Source: Chloroflexota bacterium (GTDB lineage: Bacteria > Chloroflexota > Anaerolineae > Anaerolineales > Villigracilaceae). Taken from it: a DNA stretch of 64,000 bases. The position numbers and the translations under genes were made by a program. Positions 46,218 to 54,691 of the stretch are shown piece by piece (position 1 is the first letter of the stretch; each line of letters starts with the position of its first letter). The notes beneath the pieces were generated by a model. That model searched no databases and was not told where the DNA came from. It worked only from the letters and a program-made list of their open reading frames with translations. Location: assembly GCA_016213105.1 (NCBI GenBank), contig JACRBN010000026.1, positions 913,045 to 977,044 on the forward strand. The letters run 5' to 3'.

Positions 46218-46873
46218 CCCACCCTGTGCGCATCCTGCTTGCAGACGACCACGCGGTGTTGCGCGCCGGGTTGCGCCTGCTGTTGACCAGCCGAAACGAG
46301 TATGAGATCGTTGGCGAGGCTTCCAGCGGGGTGGAAACCATTTCCCTGGCTGGGGAACTCCAGCCTGACCTGATCCTGCTTGATTTGAGTATGCCCGGCC
46401 TGGACGGACTGGACGCGCTCCCTGCCTTGCGAAAGCTTTGCCCCTCCGCGCGCATTTTGATTCTGACCATGCACGATGACCCGCAATACCTGCGCCAGGC
46501 GCTCAAGCATGGCGCAAGCGGTTACGTTCTCAAGAAAGCCGCCGATTCCGAATTGCTTTCCGCCGTGCAGGTGGTGCTGCGGGGCGAAGTGTACGTTCAC
46601 CCATCCATGACGCGCATCCTGCTGGAGGACATCCTCCCGAATGCGCAGGCTGTCAACAACGAGCACGCCTGGGCGAGCCTCAGTGAACGTGAGCGGGAAG
46701 TGCTGCGCATGGTGGCGCTGGGTCACACCAGCGGGGAAATCGCCAGCCAACTTAACCTCTCTGCGAAAACCGTGGAAACCTATCGCGCCAGGGGCATGGA
46801 GAAATTGGGCCTGCGAACCAGGGCGGCCCTGGTCAAGTTTGCTTTGCAAGAGGGCTTGATCAACAGGGATTAA
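46214..46873 (+). CDS. NarL/LuxR-type response regulator
   Basis: A 219-residue regulator with a receiver domain (acid pocket D11-D12, phosphorylation site D57 in LILLDLSMPG, and K107) and a LuxR-type helix-turn-helix (LSEREREVLRMVALGHTSGEIA near 154, LSAKTVETYRARGMEKLG near 179). It overlaps the kinase stop by four bases. Its targets are probably the molybdopterin oxidoreductase complex or the cofactor operon upstream. Confidence 0.93.
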   Translation: MTHPVRILLADDHAVLRAGLRLLLTSRNEYEIVGEASSGVETISLAGELQPDLILLDLSMPGLDGLDALPALRKLCPSARILILTMHDDPQYLRQALKHGASGYVLKKAADSELLSAVQVVLRGEVYVHPSMTRILLEDILPNAQAVNNEHAWASLSEREREVLRMVALGHTSGEIASQLNLSAKTVETYRARGMEKLGLRTRAALVKFALQEGLINRD

Positions 46874-46917
46874 GCATATCCCTTGCGCTGGTCGGGCTTT
46901 AAAAAGATTTTGGTGTA

Positions 46918-46964
46918 ATGAACGGATTTGGGCGGCAGTTCACCTGCCGCCCAAATCCGTTCAT
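46918..46964. terminator. 21-bp perfect hairpin between convergent genes
   Basis: ATGAACGGATTTGGGCGGCA-type arms pair over 21 bases around a TTCAC loop. No T tract on either side, so it may act as a bidirectional end or be an extragenic palindrome. Confidence 0.55.
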
Positions 46965-47006
46965 CCCGTTGCTTTGACGCCTTTGGAAAATTTCCGACCG
47001 AGGTTT

Positions 47007-47693
47007 CTAATCCGTGCTCAGGCGGCCGATCTTGCGGCCGGTGGCGGTGCCCAGCTTGGGCGCGGCGGGTTTGGCTGCCGCTTTTTGCGCCGTCCCGCCG
47101 AGCAGGCTGAAGGCCGCATCCAGGGTCTGTGAGGCGGAGCCTTCGTCCAACCCGGTGGCCTGGGATAGTTCACTGACCATGCCGCTGGATTTGAGCGCAT
47201 CGGCGTTGAGTGCGCCTGTCTTGAGCAGGTCGTCCAGGTCGAATTGGGTCGAGTCGCGGCCCGAGGTGGGGTGGTGGGCCAGCATCTTATGCACGACGAA
47301 CGTGACGGCGATGGTGGCCAGCGCAGGCGGGATCTTGACCTTTTCGGCCAGTTGGTTGATGAACGGTTGCAGCATGGACAGGAGCGGGTCTCCCGCGGCT
47401 GCACCCGCGTTTTCGCCTGTCTGTCCCGCGCCGATGACGCTCTCCAGCAGGCCCATCATGTTGCCCAGTCCCGCGCCCTGTTCGCTGGCACCGGTCGAGG
47501 GGGCGGAGGTTTGCCCTCCGAGCAGGCTGCCGACCAGGTCCATGACCTGTCCCGTGGTCTGATCCGCGCCGCCCTGGCCGCCGCCCAGCAAGCCTCCGAC
47601 AAGCTGGGCCAGCGGGTCCTGCTCGGCGGATTGCCCCGCCCCGTCCTGCTGCCGCGAGTCCGCCAAAACTTTGAAGATATCCTCCAGTGACAT
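47007..47693 (-). CDS. DUF937/YidB-like protein of unknown function
   Basis: A 228-residue protein rich in glycine, alanine and glutamine. A low-complexity N-terminal part (LVGGLLGGGQGG, LVGSLLGGQ) is followed by an ordered helical domain (IPPALATIAVTFVVHKMLAHH near 121) and a basic, alanine-rich tail. The glycine-rich repeats resemble DUF937/YidB proteins. Role unknown. No signal peptide. Confidence 0.6.
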   Translation of the reverse strand: MSLEDIFKVLADSRQQDGAGQSAEQDPLAQLVGGLLGGGQGGADQTTGQVMDLVGSLLGGQTSAPSTGASEQGAGLGNMMGLLESVIGAGQTGENAGAAAGDPLLSMLQPFINQLAEKVKIPPALATIAVTFVVHKMLAHHPTSGRDSTQFDLDDLLKTGALNADALKSSGMVSELSQATGLDEGSASQTLDAAFSLLGGTAQKAAAKPAAPKLGTATGRKIGRLSTD

Positions 47694-47753
47694 GCGATGC
47701 TCCTTTAAAAAGATGATGAAAACGATGAACCATTATAATCCCCGTCCCGAAAT

Positions 47754-47786
47754 AAAAAGACGCCGCAGGATTTCCTACGGCGTCCG
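47754..47786 (-). terminator. Terminator of the fmdB gene
   Basis: On the minus strand a GACGCCG/CGGCGTC stem with an inner AGGAAATCCT palindrome is followed by TTTTTATTT, 12 bases after the fmdB stop. Confidence 0.8.
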
Positions 47787-47797
47787 AAGAATTTGGA

Positions 47798-48082
47798 CTA
47801 TTCCGAGTCGCTGCCAGTGCTTGCACTGGTGCTGGCGGCGGGCTTGCTTTCTTCCTTTTTGGGTTCTTCCTTCTTGCTGGTACGGGAAACGTCCCCCGAG
47901 GGTGACTTATGATCGTTGGCGTAGAAACCCGATCCCTTGAAGATGATCCGGGTGGGGGTGATCACTTTTTTCAGCGATTTCTTGCGGCACTCCGGGCAGG
48001 TCTTGAGGGGGGCATCGGTATAGGATTGTTGACGTTCGAATTGGACACCACAATTTTCGCAGCGATAGGTATAAATTGGCAT
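47798..48082 (-). CDS. FmdB-family zinc-ribbon protein
   Basis: A 94-residue protein beginning MPIYTYRCENCGVQFE with a CxxC...CxxC zinc ribbon (CENC, CPEC) and a SGFYANDH segment, then a disordered Lys/Glu/Ser tail. FmdB-type proteins are widespread; some are linked to amidase or formamidase operons and to transcription, but the function is not fixed. ATG 48082 is the family start; ten codons of the longer frame are upstream sequence. Confidence 0.88.
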   Translation of the reverse strand: MPIYTYRCENCGVQFERQQSYTDAPLKTCPECRKKSLKKVITPTRIIFKGSGFYANDHKSPSGDVSRTSKKEEPKKEESKPAASTSASTGSDSE

Positions 48083-48191
48083 AACAGACTTTCTCCTTCT
48101 GTACGAATACAACAGAATGGATTATAGCTTGCATGGCGGGTGAAGGCAAGCCTGCGGGGCGGCATGTTATAATTTTCTAACAATCACCTAT

Positions 48192-48286
48192 GTCATTGCG
48201 AGGAGGCCGCAGGCCGACGAAGCAATCTCAAAATTACCAACAAACTTGAGATTGCTTCGGGCGAGATGCATCGCCCCCGCAATGAC
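48192..48286. repeat. Extragenic repeat of the TCATTGCGAGG type
   Basis: Outer arms GTCATTGCG (48192-48200) and CGCAATGAC (48278-48286), inner arms CGAAGCAATCTC/GAGATTGCTTCG. This MITE-like palindrome is known from many bacterial phyla. It lies upstream of the selenoprotein gene. Confidence 0.85.
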
Positions 48287-48307
48287 GTGAAAAAGGAATC
48301 TTCACCC

Positions 48308-48550
48308 ATGCTGACCATCGAGATCGTTTACTGCGCAGTCTGACACTACACCAGCCGGGCCGTGAGCCTGGCCGAGGATTTGTTGAGGGAGTATGAGCGC
48401 GACATCACGGGGCTGACCCTGGTGCCCTCGGAGGGGGGGCGGTTCGAAGTGACCGTCAACGGGCAGTTGCTGTACTCGAAACTGGAGACGAAACGTCACG
48501 CCGAGCCGGGCGAGGTGCTCGGGCTGGTGCGGAAGATGGTTGAAGGGTAG
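48308..48550 (+). CDS. SelW/Rdx-family selenoprotein with in-frame TGA (selenocysteine)
   Basis: An 80-residue protein whose codon 12 (48341-48343) is TGA. Read through, it is MLTIEIVYCAV-U-HYTSRAV, a CxxU redox motif exactly where SelW/SelT/Rdx proteins have CxxC or CxxU, and the rest (SLAEDLLREYERDI...GGRFEVTVNG) fits the small thioredoxin-like Rdx fold. AAGGA precedes ATG 48308. An 11-base gap after TGA leads to a 6-bp hairpin with a CGTGA loop (48355-48371), the spacing of the E. coli fdhF SECIS. Without recoding, only a GTG-started fragment from 48362 would be called. Confidence 0.85.
48344..48371 (+). promoter_or_regulatory. Candidate bacterial SECIS element
   Basis: CCGGGC (48355-48360), loop CGTGA, GCCTGG (48366-48371), starting 11 bases after the TGA. 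The loop keeps a GT pair as seen in SelB-binding loops. Confidence 0.55.
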
Positions 48551-48580
48551 ATCGAAGCTTACATAACGGAGGCAGGTCGA

Positions 48581-49567
48581 ATGTCGAAAAAAGGAAGAGT
48601 CTTTTCGGGCGCCCGTCCCACGGGCCGCCAGCATTTGGGAAATTATCTGGGCGCCATCCAGAACTACGTCGCCTTGCAGGATGAGTACGAGTGTGTGTAC
48701 TGCATCGTGGACATCCATGCCCTGACGACGGTGGAGGATACGCTCAATCTCAGGCAGAATACCTACGAAATGGCGCTCGACTGGCTGGCCGCGGGCATCC
48801 GTCCCGAGGAGTCGATTGTGTTCGTGCAGTCGCACGTGCCGCAGGTGATGGAATTGCACACCCTGCTCTCGATGGTCACGCCGCTCGGCAAGCTGACCGA
48901 CCTGCCGACCTTTAAGGAGAAGGTGCGCCAGCAGCCCGATAACGTCAACTATGGGCTGGTCGGCTATCCCGTGCTGATGACCGCCGACATCGTACTCTAC
49001 AAGACGGATGTGGTGCCGGTCGGCATCGACCAGGCTCCGCACATCGAATTTGCGCGCGAGATCGTGCGCTCCTTCAACTATCGCTACGGTACCAAGGTGC
49101 TGGTCGAGCCGCAGATGAAGAACACCAAGATTCTCAAAGTGCTCGGCATCGACGGCAAGGAGAAGATGGGCAAGAGCCTGAACAACCACATCGAGTTGGC
49201 CGCCACGCCCGAAGAGACGGGCAAGCGCGTCATGCAGATGGTCACCGATCCCCAGCGCCTGCGCCGCAACGACCCGGGCAACCCCGACGTGTGCAATGTT
49301 TTCTCGATGCACAAGATTTTCTCCACGGCAGAAGAAGTGGAGATGATTAACGCTGACTGCCGCACCGCCGCCCTGGGCTGCGTGGACTGCAAGAAGCGCC
49401 TGGCCGCGAACATGAACAAGAGCCTCGCACCCTTCCGCGCCAAACGCACCGAGCTGGATGCCAACCCGCAGTACGTCAAGGACGTGCTCGATGACGGCGC
49501 CAAGCGCGCCCGCGCCATCGCCGAACAGACCATGGCCGAAGTCCGCGAGGCCATTCAGCTGCCGTAA
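48581..49567 (+). CDS. trpS: Tryptophan--tRNA ligase
   Basis: A 328-residue class I aminoacyl-tRNA synthetase. The HIGH-type motif is in [15 protein letters not shown] (near 12-26), the [14 protein letters not shown] segment holds substrate residues near 147, and [12 protein letters not shown] (near 194) is the KMSKS loop. Length and order are typical of bacterial TrpRS. GGAGG lies upstream of ATG 48581, 30 bases after the selenoprotein gene. Confidence 0.96.
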   Translation: MSKKGRVFSGARPTGRQHLGNYLGAIQNYVALQDEYECVYCIVDIHALTTVEDTLNLRQNTYEMALDWLAAGIRPEESIVFVQSHVPQVMELHTLLSMVTPLGKLTDLPTFKEKVRQQPDNVNYGLVGYPVLMTADIVLYKTDVVPVGIDQAPHIEFAREIVRSFNYRYGTKVLVEPQMKNTKILKVLGIDGKEKMGKSLNNHIELAATPEETGKRVMQMVTDPQRLRRNDPGNPDVCNVFSMHKIFSTAEEVEMINADCRTAALGCVDCKKRLAANMNKSLAPFRAKRTELDANPQYVKDVLDDGAKRARAIAEQTMAEVREAIQLP

Positions 49568-49572
49568 CTTTT

Positions 49573-49624
49573 ATCCACGAAGGGCACGAAGATTTTTTAG
49601 TGTTTCTTCGTGTTCTTCGTGGAT
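49573..49624. repeat. Extragenic repeat, CCACGAAGGGCACGAAG type
   Basis: An inverted repeat ATCCACGAAGGGCACGAAGA against TCTTCGTGTTCTTCGTGGAT, with a short AT-rich loop, between trpS and dtd. Confidence 0.8.
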
Positions 49625-49632
49625 TTTTTCCC

Positions 49633-50070
49633 ATGCGCGCCATCCTCCAACGAGTTTCCCAAGCCAGCGTTACCGTCGAAGGCCAGGTCATTTCCAGTAT
49701 TGGGCCTGGCCTGTTGATTTTGCTGGGCGTCGGCCACGGCGACGGCGAAGAACAGGCCGCCTTTCTGGCCGATAAGATCGCCAATCTGCGCATCTTCGAG
49801 GATGAGGCGGGTCGTATCAACCTCTCTGTGCTGGACGTCAAAGGCGCGGCCATCGTCGTCTCGCAGTTCACGCTCTACGCCGACACACGCAAGGGCCGCC
49901 GTCCCTCCTTCACTGACGCCGCCCTGCCCGACGTGGCCGCCCCGCTGGTGGAGCGCTTCGTGGAGCTGCTGCGCACCCAGGGCGTTCCCACCCAAACGGG
50001 ACAGTTCGGCGCACACATGGATGTCGAGATCCACAACAGCGGCCCCGTCACCATCTGGCTCGAACGATGA
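49633..50070 (+). CDS. dtd: D-aminoacyl-tRNA deacylase
   Basis: A 145-residue Dtd protein with the two family motifs SQFTLYAD (near 77) and the C-terminal [11 protein letters not shown] containing the GP cis-proline motif. It removes D-amino acids (and glycine) from mischarged tRNA. ATG 49633 is used; the longer frame starts inside the repeat. Its stop overlaps the next gene by four bases. Confidence 0.95.
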   Translation: MRAILQRVSQASVTVEGQVISSIGPGLLILLGVGHGDGEEQAAFLADKIANLRIFEDEAGRINLSVLDVKGAAIVVSQFTLYADTRKGRRPSFTDAALPDVAAPLVERFVELLRTQGVPTQTGQFGAHMDVEIHNSGPVTIWLER

Positions 50071-51377
50071 TCCGCCGCATCCTGTACCTTGCGCTGTTTG
50101 CGCTCTACGTGGCCGTGCGTCTCCTGTACACCCAGCCAGCCCTGGTCAAGCCGCGCGTGATGGATGACACCCAGGCCTACCTGCGCATCTCGAACCAATC
50201 CCCGCTCGACGTGGATTTCTGGGGCAGTTCGCGTCCCTTCGTCTTTCCCCTCCTGCTCAAGATCGCCCACCAGGATTTTCCCACCGCCGCCGCCCTCCAG
50301 CTAGGATTCTCCATTCTGGCCTGGAGCCTGCTTGGACTCTCCGTTGCCGCTGCGCTGCGGACCTACGGCCTGGCTCCGTTCGCCTTCGGCTTGATCCTCG
50401 CTTTGAGTTTGGTGCGCCACCTCGCAGGCTGGGACTTCACCATGCTGACCGAGTCGCTTTCGGTCTCGTGGTTTGCCCTCTTCTTTGCGGTGGGAATCTG
50501 GCTCCTGCTTGACTGGCGGTTCGAACGCATCGTCGCCCTGATCCTTGTCGGCTTCTGCCTGGCTTTCACGCGCGATACCAACGCCTACCTGTTGCTCATG
50601 CTGGCAGGACTCCTGTTCCTGGCGGTGATCCTGCGTTGGACGCAGCCGCGCGCGCTGATCCTGGCCACAGCCTTCGTCGGCATCTTCCTGCTCAACAACG
50701 CCAATGCGGATTTGGGCGGACGCTGGGTCTTCCCCTTCCTCAACGTGATGGGACGGCGTGTCCTGCCCAACCCGCAGGCCGTGGATTTCTTCGAATCCAA
50801 CTGCGGCCTGGCTGTCACGCCCGCCTTGATGTCTCTCGAAGGCGAGTTCGCCAACGGCCAATCGCGCGCCTTCTACAACGACCCCGACCTGGCCGATTTC
50901 CGTTCGTGGACCTATCAGCGCGGCAAGACTTGTTATATGCTCTGGCTGGCGTTGAATCCTGTCCAAAGCGGGGCAGAGGCCTTCAGTCAATTCGGTCCGC
51001 TCGTTGCTTTTTCTGACGTGGATAATTACTTCACACGCTTTTACAAACCCAGCCTGCCCAGGCCCGTCGAGCGCCTGCTCTATCCCGACCGCTTCATCCT
51101 GTGGATTTGGGCATCCGTGACCCTCGCCGCATTCATTGCCATTTTTACCCGCGCCTGGCGGAAGAATTCCCTGTGGGCGGCCTTCATTTTGCTGGTTATC
51201 CCCATCTTTCCGCATCTCTTCATCTCCTGGCACGGAGACGCGATGGCCCCCGCCCGCCACGCCCTCTCGGTTGGACTTGAACTCTACCTGAGCGCCTGGC
51301 TGCTTGTGCTGCTGCTGGCTGACCAAATCCTCTTGCGCGTAGGCAACTTATCTAAAAAAGCAGACACTCAAAGGTAG
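50067..51377 (+). CDS. Polytopic membrane protein, possible glycosyltransferase-like
   Basis: A 436-residue protein with about ten to eleven hydrophobic helices and a soluble loop near 215-310. The N-terminal [19 protein letters not shown] segment with adjacent aspartates, followed by many helices, resembles the layout of GT-C and related uncharacterised membrane proteins, but I see no decisive motif. Start overlaps dtd by four bases. Function unassigned. Confidence 0.7.
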   Translation: MIRRILYLALFALYVAVRLLYTQPALVKPRVMDDTQAYLRISNQSPLDVDFWGSSRPFVFPLLLKIAHQDFPTAAALQLGFSILAWSLLGLSVAAALRTYGLAPFAFGLILALSLVRHLAGWDFTMLTESLSVSWFALFFAVGIWLLLDWRFERIVALILVGFCLAFTRDTNAYLLLMLAGLLFLAVILRWTQPRALILATAFVGIFLLNNANADLGGRWVFPFLNVMGRRVLPNPQAVDFFESNCGLAVTPALMSLEGEFANGQSRAFYNDPDLADFRSWTYQRGKTCYMLWLALNPVQSGAEAFSQFGPLVAFSDVDNYFTRFYKPSLPRPVERLLYPDRFILWIWASVTLAAFIAIFTRAWRKNSLWAAFILLVIPIFPHLFISWHGDAMAPARHALSVGLELYLSAWLLVLLLADQILLRVGNLSKKADTQR

Positions 51378-51439
51378 CTCTACAATCCACTGTTTACTTC
51401 TCGCTCTTCACCTCTCCCGTCACTCTCCCTCCTCAAACA

Positions 51440-51475
51440 AAAAGGCCGCTCAATGAGAGCGGCCTTTCTCTTTTT
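51440..51475 (+). terminator. Terminator after the dtd-membrane protein unit
   Basis: An AAAGGCCGCTC/GAGCGGCCTTT stem with AATG-type loop, then CTCTTTTT. Confidence 0.8.
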
Positions 51476-51500
51476 CCAGTACCTGGACAAGCTAAAATCT

Positions 51501-51549
51501 GTAGGGCAAATTGCCAATTTGCCGGGCGCAATTTAGCAAATTGCGCTAC
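51501..51549. repeat. Extragenic palindromic repeat, GTAGGGCAAATTG family, copy 3
   Basis: The same two modules as at 20577-20636, closer together: GTAGGGCAAATTGCCAATTT then GCGCAATTTAGCAAATTGCG ending CTAC. It lies between convergent genes. Confidence 0.85.
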
Positions 51550-51557
51550 GACTTCAT

Positions 51558-52148
51558 CTACCCTTCATCCAGCAGCGGCGTCACATATTTTTCCAGTGCC
51601 TCTTTCGTGATCTCGCCCGTCCACATCAAGCGGACTGTTCCCGAGCGGTCGATCACGTACGAGTTCGGCAGGCTGGAATTCCTGAACGCTTTTAACGAAT
51701 CGCCGTCCGGGTCGAGCCATACGGCGAAGGGCAGTTTGAGCTGGTCGGCAAAGGCCTGCACCTGGTCGCGCGGTTCACCCGCTTCCATGGCCACGATCAT
51801 GAAGCCTTCCTCGGCGTGGGCGTTGTAATACGCCGCCAGGGTGGGCATCTCCGCCTTGCAGGGCGGACACCACGTGGCCCAGTTGTTGACCAGCACCACC
51901 ATGTCGCGGTAATCGGCCAGGGACTCGGTCCTGCCCGCCAGGCTTTCCAGGGCCAGTTCAGGGGCGGGATAGTTGACCTCCGCCGGGGTGATGCCCGTCT
52001 GTTGTGGAAGGTTCGAAGCGGTTTTCATCAAAGAGGAGAAGGCCACCGCCAGGAACGCGATCACGCCCAGACCGATCAACGTGCCCAGGATGGTTTTCTT
52101 CTGCTTTTGTTGTTGGATCTGCTTGCGGCGCTCGCTTCGATTGGCCAT
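51558..52148 (-). CDS. TlpA/ResA-type membrane-anchored thioredoxin
   Basis: A 196-residue protein: basic N-terminal part, one membrane helix (about residues 19-40), then an extracytoplasmic thioredoxin domain with NNWATWCPPCKAEMP near 89 and the cis-proline SLPNSYVID near 160. TlpA-like proteins reduce disulfides outside the membrane, for cytochrome maturation or repair. The two-domain disulfide oxidoreductase gene upstream (52156) ends seven bases before its start. Confidence 0.92.
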   Translation of the reverse strand: MANRSERRKQIQQQKQKKTILGTLIGLGVIAFLAVAFSSLMKTASNLPQQTGITPAEVNYPAPELALESLAGRTESLADYRDMVVLVNNWATWCPPCKAEMPTLAAYYNAHAEEGFMIVAMEAGEPRDQVQAFADQLKLPFAVWLDPDGDSLKAFRNSSLPNSYVIDRSGTVRLMWTGEITKEALEKYVTPLLDEG

Positions 52149-52155
52149 AACGCAC

Positions 52156-52821
52156 CTAATTCAGCAGCGCGCGTTTGATCTCGTCCAGCAGGTGATCGGC
52201 CGGCACGGCGCCGACCACTGTCCCGCGCCCTGCGTTGATGGTGGTCTGCGGCACGCCGCTCACGTTGTACTTGTTTGCCAGGTCGGGGAACTCGGTGGCC
52301 TCCACACCCTCGGCGCGGATCATGGCGGGATTCTCCATCGCCATCTGGTGCGCCACCAGCACGGCGCGCGGGCAGTATGGGCAGGTGGGTGTCACGAAGA
52401 CCTGCATGTGCAGCGGCTTGTCGAGCGCTTTCAGGTAGGCGCGGGTTTCTTCGTCCAGCCCCGAGTCGCGGCCCGAGACCAGAATGATGTCGTTGATCAG
52501 CGTGCTGAACTCATGGCCCGAGGGAATGCCCGAATACTGCACGCCATAGTTCACCACTTCGTCGCCGTTCTTTGCGGCAATGACGATGACGGGCGCCTTG
52601 TCCACGTTGAAGCGGGCGGCCATGTCGGCGTCTTTTTCGAGGTCATAGTAGGCCGTGCTGATGCTGGCATGAGTCTCCGCCACTTCCTCCACGAGCTGGC
52701 GCGTCTCGGTGCAGTAATCGCATTGTTCACTGCCGAAGAATAACAACTGGACCGGTTCCTTCAACCCATCAAAGACTTCCTTGACCTGTCCAACGATTTG
52801 TTCATTGAGAAGTTTTTCCAT
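52156..52821 (-). CDS. Two-domain protein disulfide oxidoreductase (PDO/glutaredoxin-like)
   Basis: A 221-residue cytoplasmic protein of two thioredoxin folds. The first has EQCDYCTE near 33-38, the second TPTCPYCPRA near 145-150 with VSGVPQTTI cis-proline near 190. This architecture is typical of PDO proteins in thermophiles and archaea and of some Chloroflexota; they keep cytoplasmic disulfide balance. It is first in a two-gene unit with the TlpA-like gene. Both active sites are intact. Confidence 0.9.
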   Translation of the reverse strand: MEKLLNEQIVGQVKEVFDGLKEPVQLLFFGSEQCDYCTETRQLVEEVAETHASISTAYYDLEKDADMAARFNVDKAPVIVIAAKNGDEVVNYGVQYSGIPSGHEFSTLINDIILVSGRDSGLDEETRAYLKALDKPLHMQVFVTPTCPYCPRAVLVAHQMAMENPAMIRAEGVEATEFPDLANKYNVSGVPQTTINAGRGTVVGAVPADHLLDEIKRALLN

Positions 52822-52941
52822 TTTTGTGCTCCTGCTTGCCTTTGAATTTATTCCTCCTTTGGATGAGCCAGGTTAGAAAAAGATACATTTTCCCTGCAGG
52901 CGCAAGGGAATAAATGGCCCCGAAAAACTGGGCCAAAAATG

Positions 52942-52970
52942 TTGCAAGTTGGAAAAGTTGGCGGTAGAAT
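52942..52970 (+). promoter_or_regulatory. Promoter of the cold-shock gene
   Basis: -35 TTGCAA (52942-52947), 17-base spacer, -10 TAGAAT (52965-52970). Transcription from about 52977 gives a leader of some 126 bases before ATG 53103, as is typical of cold-shock mRNAs. Confidence 0.65.
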
Positions 52971-53102
52971 CCCGAACTGCAAGATGCAAGTGGTTTTTCG
53001 TTGGAAGGGAAGAGGACGACTCATGTGGGGACCGTTTTTTCTGCCGCCGATGAAAGGCATTGCGTCAACACCATTTTTTGTACAGTTTTGCTAGGAGGCA
53101 GA

Positions 53103-53315
53103 ATGTCAGAGCGTATCATCGGCACCGTCAAGTGGTTCAACAATACCAAGGGCTACGGCTTCATCGCGCACGAGGGCGGCCCCGACGTCTTCGTTCACTT
53201 CTCGGCGATCGAAAGCCAGGGCTATCGCAGCCTGAACGAGGGCCAGAAGGTCGAGTTCACCATCGAGCAAGGTCCCAAGGGCGCGCAGGCCGCGGCCGTC
53301 CGCGTCGTGGAGTAA
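53103..53315 (+). CDS. csp: Cold-shock domain protein
   Basis: A 70-residue CSD protein: [18 protein letters not shown] (RNP1) and DVFVHFSAI (RNP2) are intact. It binds single-stranded RNA and DNA and melts mRNA structure in the cold. AGGAGG precedes ATG 53103 and the long leader fits thermosensor-type control. A lone transcript with its own terminator. Confidence 0.96.
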   Translation: MSERIIGTVKWFNNTKGYGFIAHEGGPDVFVHFSAIESQGYRSLNEGQKVEFTIEQGPKGAQAAAVRVVE

Positions 53316-53332
53316 ACCCACCGCATAAGAAC

Positions 53333-53367
53333 AAAGGCCCCGTCATTCGACGGGGCCTTTGTATTTT
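53333..53367 (+). terminator. Terminator of the cold-shock gene
   Basis: AAAGGCCCCGTC-ATTC-GACGGGGCCTTT followed by GTATTTTG, 18 bases after the stop. Confidence 0.85.
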
Positions 53368-53399
53368 GTCTTCTCCCGTAATTACCGAGAAAGAGCCTC

Positions 53400-53484
53400 A
53401 CCACTAAGACACAAAGTACACAAAGGGGTAAAAAACTTTGCTTCTTCGCGTTTTTCCTTTGTGACCGTTGTGCCCTTTGTGTTT
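53400..53484. repeat. Extragenic repeat, CCACTAAGACACAAAG type
   Basis: An imperfect inverted repeat CACAAAGTACACAAAGG against CCTTTGTGACCGTTGTGCCC-type arms, AT-rich centre. It lies between csp and the convergent DHODH-like gene. Confidence 0.7.
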
Positions 53485-53514
53485 GAAAAGGTCTCCTGCT
53501 AAAAACGGTCGCGC

Positions 53515-54258
53515 CTATTTTGGAAGCCACAAACCCGCATCCACCTGGACGGCGAGCGCGCCCGCCTCGATCATCGCCCGGGCCTGTTCCCGTTTCCAGA
53601 CGCCTCCCGCGCCGATGACCGGCAGCCCCATCCGCGCCGCCGTGTGGACGTGTTCGAGCGCCTGGGGAAACAGCGCAGGACCGTAGAGTCGTCCCATCAT
53701 GAGTTCCCCGCTCCCGCCGGGAGGGAGGGCGCCCCTCGGCGCCGACAGGCTGAGCGCCGCCGCGCCCGCCTGCATCAATTTTGCGCCGATGCGTATGCCC
53801 TGCCCGCCGGGCAGTGAAACGATCAGCGGCAGTTCGCCTAGGCACATCCCCAGGGTGATCAAAACGATGTCGTCGGCCAGTTGGGGGGCGAAGCCCAGTT
53901 CCACGGCCATCACGTTTTCCGTGCGCTCCAGCCTTTGCACCATCTTCGCCGTTTCCTCGGGGCGGTCGGCCATCAGGTGGACGATGATGGGCAGGTCCGA
54001 GCGCGCCCAGCGGGCCGCCTCTGTGCGCAGGACGGCGGAGATGCCGGGGTTGGGCAGGCCCGTGTGCAGCAGGAATCCGCCCGGGTATTCGCTCACGGCT
54101 GGTTGTGCGGCGGGCAGGCGCGGGCGCAGGGAGATTGGGTTGGTCACGAAGGCCCCAAGTTGCTCCCAATCCACGGGCGCGCGCGGGTCGGGGGAAAATC
54201 CCAACATCCCCGCCGCGTTCATCCAGGGCCTGCCAAAATACAGGTCGCGCTTGGCCAT
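53515..54258 (-). CDS. Dihydroorotate dehydrogenase-like FMN protein
   Basis: A 247-residue TIM-barrel protein with PyrD-like ends: FGRPWMNAAGMLGFSPD at the start and GLPVIGAGGVWKREQARAMI near 217 for the FMN phosphate. The position that holds the catalytic Cys/Ser motif (NxSCPN) of class 1 and 2 enzymes reads LGFAPQ here. So it probably is not a classical PyrD; it may be a flavoprotein of another activity. It ends in AVQVDAGLW, and precedes the repeat and csp terminator. Confidence 0.7.
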   Translation of the reverse strand: MAKRDLYFGRPWMNAAGMLGFSPDPRAPVDWEQLGAFVTNPISLRPRLPAAQPAVSEYPGGFLLHTGLPNPGISAVLRTEAARWARSDLPIIVHLMADRPEETAKMVQRLERTENVMAVELGFAPQLADDIVLITLGMCLGELPLIVSLPGGQGIRIGAKLMQAGAAALSLSAPRGALPPGGSGELMMGRLYGPALFPQALEHVHTAARMGLPVIGAGGVWKREQARAMIEAGALAVQVDAGLWLPK

Positions 54259-54660
54259 CTACTCGAACCTGATCTCCCGCGCGCCGGCCAGCAGGCCAGC
54301 CTGGTGCAGAATCCCGTAGTGATACCCGAAGAGCGGCTTCTTCAACGTATCCGCGCCGCGGAAGATGACCACGGGCTTGAGGGTGGGGAAGCGGCCTTTT
54401 TCGTAGGTCTTCTCGATGCCATAGGCCAGGAAGAGTCGCAGGAAACCGAACTTGTCGATCTCCGCGCCCGATTCGGGGTCGAACAGGCGCAGCAGGCTGG
54501 TATCGGGCGTCTCCTGGGCTTCGCCGATGGACACGGGCTGCGGCTCACCGTCTATGACCGTATAATTGATGCAAGTCTCGAAAACGTATTTGACGTCATC
54601 GTTGATGAATACAAAGTATTCGGGTTTTACTTCGATGACGATGGTCTGTGCAAGTTTCAT
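54259..54660 (-). CDS. Uncharacterised 133-residue protein
   Basis: No recognised family. It has a beta-rich N-terminal part (KLAQTIVIEVKPEYFVFIND) and no membrane or signal segment. Its stop directly adjoins the start of the DHODH-like gene. It is divergent from the CoA-transferase gene. Confidence 0.65.
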   Translation of the reverse strand: MKLAQTIVIEVKPEYFVFINDDVKYVFETCINYTVIDGEPQPVSIGEAQETPDTSLLRLFDPESGAEIDKFGFLRLFLAYGIEKTYEKGRFPTLKPVVIFRGADTLKKPLFGYHYGILHQAGLLAGAREIRFE

Positions 54661-54691
54661 GGTTCCTCCAAACTGGGCAGTGAGGTCTGCG

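Noticed and set aside
46918..46964. Small RNA gene
   Set aside because: Only a hairpin between convergent genes; no promoter with proper spacing or T-tract terminator was seen.
48308..48550. Frameshifted or nonsense-mutated pseudogene at the TGA codon
   Set aside because: The TGA replaces exactly the second redox residue of CxxC, the frame is otherwise intact, and a SECIS-like hairpin sits at the right spacing.
49573..53484. CRISPR array from recurring palindromes
   Set aside because: Copies are single, of different families and not evenly spaced with unique spacers; no cas genes.
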